From NCBI GenBank assembly GCA_934045905.1, contig OW203762.1:43611411-43675410 (forward strand): DNA of 64,000 nt. Direction: 5' to 3'. Below are positions 13,138-23,215 of the stretch, piece by piece. The notes below the pieces were generated by a model. That model did no database searches and was not told the origin of the DNA. It was given only the letters and a program-made list of their open reading frames with translations. Position numbers and translations under genes: made by a program. The stretch is from Leuctra nigra. Its lineage: Eukaryota; Arthropoda; Insecta; Plecoptera; Leuctridae. Every line of letters starts with the position of its first letter. Position 1 is the first letter of the stretch.

Positions 13138-13782
13138 CATCAGTATTGTTGGCCTGAAATACATACCAAAACATAAACTTAACAAGCATAAAGATTGTCC
13201 TGTAGCTACAAACAAGAACAAGTCAAGTAATAATACGGAAATGCAATATACCTACAACTCGTTTATAAGTTACATAACTTTATCGCAGAAGTCCAAAACA
13301 GCACCTTTCCCAATACTATTAGCAGGCACTTGACTTTCTATTGCAATTTTTTATACTTTGATTCTCGCCTTGAACCTGGCGAAAGTTATATGAAGCTGTT
13401 AGCAGCTTCCATTTTTCGCAGAAATCAATCGGATCCTATCTTAAAAAAACTCGTATCAATGCGACAATGAACAATTAGGTACATTAGCAGGCAATTAGAA
13501 AACGTATCATGGCAGCACTTGTGCCGTGACAGTCAGTGGCCAACACAACGCAATCTCCGGCAATGAGATTACTGATTTCTCCCGTGTAGATATCTCTTAA
13601 TCCCCGAATCTTAATTGTTCAATTGTCGATAGCTACGGGAAGAATGAATGAGTACCTAGTATTTAGCTTGTCCTCGACTCGTGTCGTACTTTCGCTGTTA
13701 TTCAAAATTATCCCAAGAGGAATTATACAGATAATATGATTTTTTTTGTTTCTTAATCTAGGTAGCCCTGGTTTTAAACAAA

Positions 13783-13880
13783 ATTATCTTTTGATTTAAT
13801 ACCAAAACCACCATGTTAAATGAAAGATAATACCAAAGATAGTACGTATTAGGAGATAATACTTTGTGTGAATCTGGCCC
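13783..13880. mobile_element. Truncated MITE related to 50830-50957
   Basis: The segment from ATTATCTTTTGATTTAAT to ACTTTGTGTGAATCTGG matches the right-hand three quarters of the complete copy at 50830-50957. The left terminus is missing. Confidence 0.7.
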
Positions 13881-14629
13881 CTAGGTACTACCACGGTACT
13901 ACCTACCTACTTATTCATATAAAAACAGATCATCCAAAACAATATTTTTTTATTGTTTTTATTGTTGGTGAGATAAAGGTACATATAACAGAAAAAGCTC
14001 GTCTTTGTCATGAAAGTAGAACAATTAGAACTTCAACATTCCACAGCTTCTTCAAGTTCTTATGTTTCTAAAGAACATTATGACAGTTAGCAAGCAATTA
14101 TTTGGATAGGTACCCTCCTAGGTGTGTATACTCGTAGGAGTAACAAACTCTGAAATGATGTAAATTCGAGAAAACCCTGAAAGATTTTTATTTAGGATGA
14201 TGAGGATTTTATTTATTTGTTCTTTTGACCATTGACTAACACCTCGTTTGACTACAGTAGTATCTACACGGTCTTGATATTCTAAACGTGAACGAACTTT
14301 ATTAAATTTTATAATGAAAATATGTTGTTACTTGTAGATTTAGATTTATACTTAGCTTACTTCCATTATGTTACATTATAGTTTCCTACCTTGCCATAAT
14401 TATGATCAAAATATTATCCATAAGTATAGTTATAAGAATCATTAGTCTTAAGATGTTACCACTATTTGTAACAAATAAACAATCTGAAATCTGAATCACA
14501 CATTACAAAAATACATCGATTTACTTCAATCATGAAGTTATAAATAAATCTGACCCGTCATCGTGCCAACAAAATGTCCGTCCTCACGTGGAAAATTCAA
14601 TAATTTTGCATTGCTGATATAAACAAAAG

Positions 14630-15100
14630 AAGTTCGTGCGTAGTTTTTCAACTATTTCAAATAAAATGTCCTTAAAATGACAATAATTTTTGAAAATATT
14701 TACAGATTAGACTGAAAATTGGCAAAAACGCCTAAAATGATGGTTCATGGGAAGTTATAAGTTGATCAGTAATAAAAAATTACACCTGAAAGATTGCTTT
14801 AAATTTTAACCAATGGGAGGATTTGGCTGAAACTTTGCAAGATTGGGGACAATGTTGGCCGTAATGACTTGTCAAAATTTCAAATTGATCGGACCAACCA
14901 ACTGAAAGATATTATTTTTTAAATTTGAATCAATCAGATTTCAAAACAATTAGGATCTGCAACGCCCAGAAATGGTACATATATGTGTGCAAAATTTCAG
15001 CTCGATCAAAGATAAACTGTGACCTGTATAGCATCAGTAGGTAACAGGAAAAAAAAACAGAGGTCCATGCCTAAAGGAGTTGCTCGCTCAATGACAGGAA
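14630..15100 (-). repeat. Dispersed GAGCG repeat family, minus-oriented copy
   Basis: It contains reverse-complement versions of blocks seen at 33.9-35.2, 51.0-51.8 and 54.9-55.9 kb: the AAAATTTCAGCTCGATC block, a conserved GAGGTCCATGCC block and a GCTCGCTC terminus near 15085. No coding capacity. Related minus-oriented fragments are at 17030-17280 and 22200-22580. Confidence 0.7.
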
Positions 15101-16560
15101 TGTGATATCAGAAATACTAAATAGGAATCAGTACTTAATTACACAGTTTGTATTAATAAAAAATATGTATTTAATCAATGTCCTATGGTTTAACCAAAGG
15201 TTTTACATTCATTGTCAATTGAAATGGTCCTAACTGTTATCCCTACCCTTATTTCGTTTAGGAAATTACACTTTCGCTACCTGATTATGACTGACAATAA
15301 ACTATTAACAATAGGCGACACATTTCTTCTATATTTGGTTTTAGACAATATAATTTGCCAACTCAACCGGTATATTGCTTTATGATATATATTTTAAAAC
15401 GTTCATCTAGACCAAACATCTATCTAGATCTAGAGAATAAATTAAAAATTATAATTAATCACAATAATCAAGTAATCACTACTACTATTCATTATCACAA
15501 CCATATTAAAGAGTATTTTCAATCAAATCCCAGTTAATAAAAAATTGCAAATTTTCTCGCGCAGCTCTTAAAACAAGACAATTATATTTTGAATTCGTTG
15601 TAAACTTCATTATAATATTATATTTTATAATAATAATAATTTTGTTAATGTTTAATAAAATATTATTTTATTTTTATTATATTTAGGTATAGGTAGTAAA
15701 TTATTTAAATTAATAAATTTTACGAAGAAAGTTCAAAAGAATTGTCTTGTTTTAATAATTATCTTGAACTAAGAACTGATAATTACAATCTTGCAGTTCT
15801 GTTTCAATTGGGAAAAAGCTGTTAGTAACGGCAAGAGAGTAACAAAAATATTTAGTACTAGGTACTCTTTTTGCATACTATTGACAACATAATGACAATC
15901 TAATTTCATTTACATTAGGTACAGTCCCTGGCAATACAACCAAAGTCAAAATTGGAACAGTTAGTACCTTATAATAACACATTTACTACATTTTAGAGTT
16001 AAGAGCTCAAAATTTCGTATGCACTAAGTGCCAGACTTTTACTCTTACAAGCTTATAAATCACCTACAGTAATAGTAAAACCTATCTACCATAAGTTATT
16101 GACACCGTGATTGCATCTGTACCCTTCTCAATTCACTTTAAATAAAAAAAATACATTTTATATTAGGTAGAGCTTTACGCAGTGACTACAGTACATTTCA
16201 CAAGGTATTTTCAAAAAAATTAGGAATTTATGTGCGTTTTTCTTTATTGAATTCACTAGCCATCTTGTGAAATGTATATCTAGTTCCTATTCAATACCAC
16301 ACTTAGTGAGTCAATCATGACATAAACTCTCAGATCTTACAATGTATAGATACCGACTGTCATGAATATTAAATCCTTACGACTACTGTGATCTTGAAAT
16401 CTGTGGTTTCAACATGTTCCGCAAGTAAAAAACAACACCAGATAAATGACAATTTAAAAAAAAACATTGTGTGAACATAAATGATATTTCAGGCAACTAT
16501 GGCAGAATGTTGTGCGTTCTATTCGTGTCTTCATAAATTGATGAGTGAGAAAATTGATTC

Positions 16561-19500
16561 TTATTGAAAGATAACTTCTTCCCGACAATTTGGGCAACTT
16601 GCATGCTGTAATTAAAGCAAGACAAAGCATGTGATACACTTCATTTAATACACGTACCTACTATAAGAAACAAATTGGGTAAATAACCTTCAATAAGACC
16701 CAGGATTAGGATAAAAATCCTCACTGAACGTTCAAGGTAGGTATGTTAATCAAGCCGGTATCAAACCTATGTTGGAAGGAAGAATTGGTTGGCTCAAACA
16801 TTGCTTACCTAGAAGCAAAGGTAAAAATATGATCACAGAAGGAAATGATCAAAAACAAAATACAAATAAAAATTACTAGGAAAATGCTCAGTGTTCAGTT
16901 AAAAGTACAGTTAAAAGTTTTTTTAAATGTTCCTTCCCCATCACTGCCCATTTTCGCAACCAACCAGTCCTTTTAACCTGATGTACCGCCTTTATGTTTT
17001 CAATCTCTGATGATTATTAAATTAATACAATACCTAATAGGATTTGGATGAAAATTTGACAAATATGATGGCATAGTGGTCTTAATTGCCTTGAAAAATT
17101 TCAACTTCATCAGACCATTAGGAAGTGTGAAACAATAATTTTAAATTTGAACCAATTAGAGGATGTTATTAAAATTTCAGTCTGCAAGCTCTTTAAATGG
17201 TATTTACATGTAGTCACACATGTACACCTACATTGAAACTTTTAGCTCGATTTTAGGGAGCCTGTATATTTCTCAAGACTCGATCATAATTTAAAAATCG
17301 AACCTTTTTTTGCGGCAACTAACTTTTTTCAGCAATCATTCTTTCCAAAAACAATTATAGACTGGAATAGGCTGCCACTATCCAGGGATGTCAGTGATGT
17401 AAATAGTTTTGAAACATTAGTAGACTTATTGTATAATTAGTGAAACAGGGGTAAAATATCTGAGCGAATAGGTTGAAATTTACAATTAGTTATTATTTAT
17501 AATTAATTATGTTATTTATAGGATGTAATTGATAATTTATTATGAAATTGTAGTATTACTGTACACTATAGACTCACATTTCTGTTATATTCATGTAAAT
17601 GAATCTAGAAATAAAATACTTTAAAAAAAAACAGTGTGAAAAGAAACAGAGGTCCCTACTTTCGCTCAATTACAAAAATAGATTTAAGGATGCTTGAAAA
17701 AGTTACTTCTCACTCAGTAACTCAACTACTTGTACTACCCTGTACTACTACTTTACTGCTGTGCCAATCATAGTCATTGTGCACCTTTAGTTACCTATGC
17801 ATTTTGAAACACAATATTTTCCCTCCAGATTTAACACAGGTAGGACCTACAAAGTTGCCAGCAACCGATCTGTGATTGGGATTTTCTTGAAAAACGGTAT
17901 TTTGCAAACCTCAGCCCAATATAAGGATTGGTATAATAATGAGGCATCGTACGCACGCAGGTGAAGTATGGGACGGCAAAATAAAATTACCCTTTTCCAA
18001 TCCACAGATCGGGTGCGGGCGACTTTAGGTGATCTAATCTATTCAACCTTATAGGGTCTTAATTAATAGGTGGGTACCTTCCTATCCTACCCATATGTCT
18101 TGTACTCCCCATGTTTTTTAAACATAAACTAATACTTACATCCCGTAACCATGGCTGGATACACACAGTGTGAAACTTATCAAGGCATGGTAGAACTGTA
18201 GCATTTCTTTCATTCACGATATGTTCCTGGCAGATAGTGCAACTCTTCATGTCTCCTCCATCCGATGGCTTTGACAATCGACGTTTACGATGAGAGGGTT
18301 GAGTACTGAAAGCAATGAAGAATCGACGACTTGCCTTGGGCCGATCATGTCTAAATTTAAGGAAGGTACCAAATAGGTAGCTGTACTACCTTTAGTCGAT
18401 TCTAACGCAGAACACTCATGGACCATGATTCTCACCTACGATGGACCTGACGCTATTGTAAAACCTAAAAAGTGTCAAAACACTCAACCTCAGCTGTGGA
18501 AAGCTCTCTGTATCAGCTCTGCCGCAGAGCCATAGACTCTCAAATGTGGGTGAATGTTGTTCACCCACTCAAGATCCATTTTTTTTCGGAACTAATCTTT
18601 ATTACCCTTAGGACGGGTAGGACAAATTCTGGATTAAGTTAACTATCGATGGTTAACCAATGAATCCAGTTGGCGCGAATTCCACAGCCAATAGGATTCA
18701 CTAAATTCCACTAACCACCGATAGTTAACTTAATCCAATTTTGGTCCTACCCGGCCTAAGTTAACTATTGATAGTTAGTGGAAATTAGCGAATCTTATTG
18801 GCTGTGAAATTCGTGCCAATTTGATTAATTGGTTAACTGCCCACTAACTACCGATAGTTAGCTAATCCGTTGGTCCTACCCGGCCTAAGAGCTACACGGT
18901 TGTAAACGACCTCGAACAAGGGATGGGCAATAATTGGTCGAGGATACAATGAGACAGGGGCGGTCTGGGATGAAAAGGACCGGGATGCGATGAGGCAAAG
19001 GGCCCGGATAAACATGTGACAGGGCCCGTAAAACAAAGTAAAGATAGAAAACACGTATGTAAAATGAGTAAAAGTGCTGGTTCAACATGAAAAACGACAG
19101 TAAAATGTATTTAGGGACCCGTAATATGGGAAAATGGGCCCTTAAACGACAGGGGCCCGGGATGCGATCGCATCCCGGCATCCCGGGCCAGACCGGCACT
19201 GCAATGAGAGCAAATGATTTGACGATACATTATAAAACGAGGACACCGAGTGTTTCTGCGTCTAGAATAGAACCGACTATAGGTAGAATTTACTAGGTAA
19301 GTAAGGTAGGTAGCTTATTAATGATGGCATATATTATTACAAGTCTTCCAATATCAATAATAATAATAGTGGGTAGGTATTGAAGTCGAGGTAATGCCTT
19401 GTGGTTTTGCAGTTAGGTTGGTCAACTCATTGCCTGAGCCTGGATAGGTACCTAGTATAATTTGCATCATTGTAAAACTGGGGGAGATAGGGATAAATAA

Positions 19501-19673
19501 AAATCTTACGCAACATAATCTTGGAAATCCCAACCATTCCTAGATGTAGGACGGCTATGGCCATAGCTGTTCTCATTTGCCCTTTGCCTATTTTGGTTTT
19601 CTTGGAACATCATGAAAAGTAGACCTGCCAGTCCAACCCCAATCCCAACCATTACAGCCCATGGATAAACCAT
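16561..19673 (-). CDS. Small membrane-anchored RING-H2-type E3 ubiquitin ligase candidate
   Basis: Three exons, 19673-19510, 18305-18140 and 16605-16561, join with good splice signals (donors GTAAGA and GTAAGT; acceptors TTTCAG and TTACAG) into exactly 124 codons plus stop. Residues 5-23 (WAVMVGIGVGLAGLLFMMF) form one N-terminal membrane segment. A basic linker follows, and then a C-terminal RING: C77, C80, C95, D97, H100, C103, C114, C117, ending 7 residues after the last cysteine. PWL at 106-108 fits the E2-contact region of active RING-H2 ligases. The histidine normally two residues after the third cysteine is Asp97 here. Aspartate can ligate zinc (as in RBX1), so the fold may survive. The ATG has a good context (AGAATGG). 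The protein is probably tail-out on an internal membrane; substrate unknown. A minus-strand AATAAA at 16248-16243 lies about 310 nt past the stop. No specific ortholog recognised. Confidence 0.85.
17300..17636 (+). mobile_element. 3' end of a LINE (L2/CR1/Jockey-like), within RING-gene intron 2
   Basis: An in-frame segment encodes the typical reverse-transcriptase C-terminus QSFFPKTIIDWNRLP, then a stop near 17440, about 190 bp of AT-rich 3'UTR, AATAAA and a poly(A) run near 17630. Everything upstream of the last 45 or so codons is missing, so this is a 5'-truncated dead copy. Confidence 0.72.
18610..18895. repeat. Two adjacent inverted-repeat elements
   Basis: The first palindrome runs from GGTAGGACAAATTCTGG to TTTTGGTCCTACCCGG (about 18614-18755), with inner arms built on TTAACTATCGAT. 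A second, diverged unit follows directly and ends with the same GGTCCTACCCGGCCTAAG. This looks like a MITE and a partial duplicate. The elements lie in intron 1 of the RING gene. Confidence 0.7.
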
Positions 19674-20103
19674 TCTCAACTTAGAATAGAATAAACAAAC
19701 GTAGGTAACTACAGAGTGTTCAGTACACTTGCAATATAAAGAAACAAAGTGCCCTTAAATTTTACAACTCAGAATCACAAACTCAAAAACCAAACTAGAA
19801 TTTTTTCGAAAGATGAATCAACAACACAAAATACTACAAGGTCACGTCACTGATGGGCGACCGTGATTGGTTGGTTGGTTGGTAGTAGAAGGTAGTAGGT
19901 TGGTAGAACCGCATGTGCAGTGTTCAAAATTAAATGAACAGCTGATTCGTCAACGAGTCGAGTATCAACAAATCAAGTCTACTACATCAACAAGTACCTA
20001 CCTATACAAAATAACCTAAGACTACAGATTTGCTACAAGTACTCCCAAGTAACACGATTAATTAGTTCCGTTACGTATAATAAAATTCTCTAACTGCTTG
20101 AAG
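19674..20103. promoter_or_regulatory. Shared divergent promoter region of the RING and ADISSP genes
   Basis: The minus-strand RING start codon (19673) and the plus-strand ADISSP start codon (20104) face away from each other across 430 bp. The spacer holds a GTCACGTCACTGATG block near 19850 and GGTTGGTTGGTTGG repeats near 19870. I see no clear TATA box for either side. The inference of a bidirectional promoter comes from spacing alone; untranslated first exons could move the true start sites. Confidence 0.45.
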
Positions 20104-21914
20104 ATGACGGACAAAGGTATAGTGATCGTAGGGTATAGTACTACTAGGTACTACCTACCTAGGTGATTTAACCTGTTCACATGTGACACTGCAATTAAGT
20201 GCAATTGCACTTATGGTGAACGTAGACTTATTTTTATTGTTTTATTGGCATTCAAAAATCATATATTATTTGAACAGACATTAATTTATCTTAATTCTAT
20301 TCTCATCAGAGATCTCAGTGCCTGTGTCTAAAGTCTGTGCATGGTGCCCAGTAGCTTAGTTGGTAGAGCTCTAACCCAGCAAAGCAAGTGAGAAACATTG
20401 TCCTTTGTGACCAAGCCTTTGTTCTGCTAGATATTTCCCTTGACGGCTGCCACCTGAACGCTTTGGTGGGATTTTTGTTGGCCAGTTTTGTGTCTGGCTT
20501 GGCTTGTGATCATTTACGCTCATGAGTAAGGGCTTCCCGCCGACAGGTCAGTGGTGACTTGACTGGTGAGGCCTCTGACAAAGAGCGATGACCCCGTCCC
20601 ATGCCTCATACCCTCCCATGAATTTGTAGATCGTAGGCCTTATATTCCCCTCCCCGAACCAACCGCTGGTCTTCCCCCTTGAGACGGTATCCCTCGAATC
20701 GAGTCCCACTGGCCCGAACTCTCTTGCCCTGCAGTCTGTACCTGTTCCGGACTGGCTTCCACACGAATGCTGGATTAAGTCGACCCATAATATGACCTTG
20801 CTGCCGATGTGCCATTAAACAATACTTTTAACTTCTTGCCCCCGGCAAGAGGTTCCTAGTTCAGCCAAATCATTTTCATAGCAAACTCTTTATGTCATCT
20901 TGACTACACTTAAAGTTTTCAATAAAACTAAGTATCAAAGTACCTATCTCATTAGGTAGGTACACCCAACAAATCATAAAACGGTATTTGAACGAAACGG
21001 ATTGGCTGCTGGTCACGTTCCTTGACAATCAATCCTTGTTATTATCAATGAAATCAGAGCTCACCTACTTGAGGTAGATGACGAGTCAGCATAGTCTTAA
21101 TCAGATGATGCCATCACATTTTCTTCAGCCAATCCATTTCTTTCAAATACCGTTTTATCATTTGTTGAGTGTACCTACACTCACTCAACAAAAAATAAAA
21201 TAGTATAATTGAAGTAATCCGATTGTCTGAAAATGATTTGATAATAACAATGATCAGTTAGTTGTCAAAGAACATCAAATTTCATCCCAGTCATTCAAAT
21301 GTATTCGATTTTATGTTTTGTCAAGTGTTCCCAACTAAAATGTGCACAATTCTTTGCAGGCCATCATGTTCACTTTCCAGAGGAAAAAGACGTATTTGGC
21401 AAAGATAATGAGATACAAGTTCAGACTTCGGCCAATGAAGAGACGCTGTCAGTTCACCTCGGTTTCCTTCAAGTGAATCATCGCTACGAGATAATTGTTG
21501 ACTTACCTGGCCATCTGGGTGAACATATTGTTGAGAGAGATTCAAAGCCTGGAGAAATGCCAAGTATTAACTGCAAAATTATGGAAATATCTAAAAGATT
21601 ACAAGGTTTCCAAATAAAAATGGAATTATTTGCATACAAAGAGAAACTTATAAAGGAATTAATTTGTTTGGAATGCATAGGTAGTCCTCATCCTTTTTTA
21701 CAGATGATTCTAATGGCACGGATATTAGGTACACACAAGCATAATAAGGAGAATAATTGAACATTTAAATACTGCAATTGCATGAAGTTGTTCACACCAA
21801 TTTTTGTTTTCAGGCAAAGGAAAGGGCACACCATTGTTGAAAAATGGAGTTCGATGTACTGGCGTAGAACTTGATGATGAATCAGAAGCATCTGATTGGC
21901 AGGGGTTTGAATAA
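20104..21914 (+). CDS. ADISSP: ADISSP / C20orf27 (UPF0687) ortholog
   Basis: Three exons, 20104-20116, 21360-21728 and 21814-21914, give 160 codons plus stop. The human protein is about 174 residues. Conserved stretches known from the family are visible: GHHVHF near the N-terminus, GFLQVNHRYEI in the middle, and the C-terminal GTPLLKNGVRCTGVELD followed by SDWQGFE. The vertebrate protein is described as an adipose-secreted signalling protein; its insect role is not known to me. No classical signal peptide is visible, as expected for this family. Exons 2 and 3 are firm. The 13-nt first coding exon (MTDK plus one base, donor GTATAG) is inferred because it is the nearest upstream ATG in the correct phase; an additional or different first exon is possible. 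A MITE (20961-21173) and a SINE-like repeat (20340-20830) occupy intron 1. Confidence 0.85.
20340..20830 (+). mobile_element. Possible tRNA-headed SINE or related repeat
   Basis: The sequence starts with TAGCTTAGTTGGTAGAGCTC, which resembles the A-box region of a tRNA. It continues as GC-richer non-coding sequence unlike its surroundings. I could not find a convincing B box at the right distance, so the SINE call is weak. The minus-strand ORF at 20606-20815 lies inside it and is not supported as a gene. Confidence 0.35.
20961..21173 (+). mobile_element. TACAC-type MITE, copy 1 (213 bp)
   Basis: The termini TACACCCAACAAATCATAAA and TATCATTTGTTGAGTGTA are inverted copies, each leading into ACGGTATTTGAA. 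The inside holds a conserved TTGACAATCAATCCTTG block and TCAATGAAATCAGAGCTCAC. The same length and interior occur at 51143-51355, and relatives lie at 41907, 59612 and 61432. No ORF. Confidence 0.88.
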
Positions 21915-22199
21915 TATTCAACGGTTCTGAAATAACTTGCAGTATTTCATTCTCTCAGGAGCGGACTGGCCCTGGATGCTTGGGTGCTATCACTTCTCAA
22001 GACAGGCCATTTGGAATGTGAACCCGTTACGGGACTAAGTTATATATAACAGAGCTTTTTACTCATTTTTTTGTATTTTCTCTTGTATACACTATTTGGG
22101 CCCTTTGCCATATCGCAACTAGATCTTTTCAGCCCAGTTCACCTCTGCATTCTTACCCACCCTATATCAAGAAACTGGATCTAAATGTAAAATTTGAAA

Positions 22200-22580
22200 T
22201 TAATCAATTTCAACACAAATTTGAACTTAATCAAAGCATTTTGATTTTCAACCAATCGTTTTTTTTTTAATTTTAGCCATTTGGTGAATTTGGCTGAAAC
22301 TTAGTAAGATTTAAGACAATGTATGTTGCAATGGCTTGGCACAATTTCAAATTGATCAGACCAACCAATAGGAAGATTTTTTTTTAAATTTGAACCAATC
22401 AACTGATTTTTTTTTAAAAAAGGTCTGCAACGCCCTGAGATGGTCTGTACATGTGTGCAAAATTTCAGCTCGATCGAAGGAAAACTGTGACCTGTATATC
22501 GCCATAGTAACACACACACACGAAAAAACAGAGGTATGTGCCAAAAGAGCCATAAGGAGTCGCTCGCTCAAAGAGAAAAT
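22200..22580 (-). repeat. Dispersed GAGCG repeat family, minus-oriented copy
   Basis: It contains the family's AAATTTCAGCTCGATCGAAG block, the GAGGTATGTGCCAAAAGAG block and the terminal GTCGCTCGCTCAAAGAG. The spacer from 21915 to 23215 holds nothing else I can identify; ORFs on both strands here are repeat shadows. Confidence 0.68.
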
Positions 22581-23215
22581 TTTGTGTGGGGTAGAAAAAA
22601 TTCCTCTATCATCTTTTTTTCTATAATTTACCCTCCCCAAAAACGAACATGTTGAAAATGTAATTTCTTGACAAAGACATTTTTGCTTTGATTTTACCTC
22701 TTTTCTCAACATACTACCATTACAACATATTTTAATTTGTATTCAATTATATAATTCGCCATTGATAGTAGGTATCATACTATCAAAATGTAATCTGAAA
22801 GTTTTGAATTAATTGTAAATAATATACCTTCTACCAAATGTGTTCACTTTTCAGCATACTTGAGACTGATTTCAAACTCTAATGTTCAATGATGTAATGA
22901 CATTGTGATTATGTCGATGTTTACTGGACGAAATACAATATTTTCTAGACACAACTCATTAGTGTCCTGAGTGGATATTCCACCCTAATCCTTCCTTTCC
23001 CCACTCTAAAATCGAAATGATAATCAATCAGTAATGACGTCATACGAGGTAGAAATTAAATGACCTAATGTCCTTATTATCTCGGACCTGCTTTAATGGT
23101 ATTTTAATGGTAATTCAAGGAAGAACGAAAACATTGAGCAACATCTTGCCGTATATATTCCAACACCAAATCTACCCCAGTTTAGTTGATTTTTCTTGGT
23201 CTACCTGCGTAAAAA

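Larger units (their letters stand above)
11976..16560. other. Gene-free AT-rich spacer with repeats
   Basis: I see no supported exon here on either strand. The short ORFs at 12826-13050, 13091-13333, 13868-14071 and 15355-15537 fall in repeats or random AT-rich sequence. The recognisable content is a hAT-like element (12636-13137), a decayed MITE (13783-13880), a member of the dispersed GAGCG repeat family (14630-15100) and very AT-rich sequence around 15590-15760. A candidate AATAAA on the minus strand at 16248-16243 probably serves the RING gene. Confidence 0.6.

Noticed and set aside
17990..18060. A PHPIC-like minus-strand segment as the last RING exon
   Set aside because: It does not restore the CPxC pair; the exon at 16605-16561 gives SCPNC in the correct phase with a good acceptor.
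20606..20815. 69-codon minus ORF
   Set aside because: It lies inside a repeat-like segment in the ADISSP intron and has no recognisable domain.
21680..21703. Apparent GT-AG mini-intron in ADISSP exon 2
   Set aside because: It would be under 30 nt, too short to splice; the frame reads through and aligns with the family.
22301..22712. Overlapping ORFs on both strands
   Set aside because: They fall in a GAGCG dispersed repeat copy and mirror ORFs in other copies.
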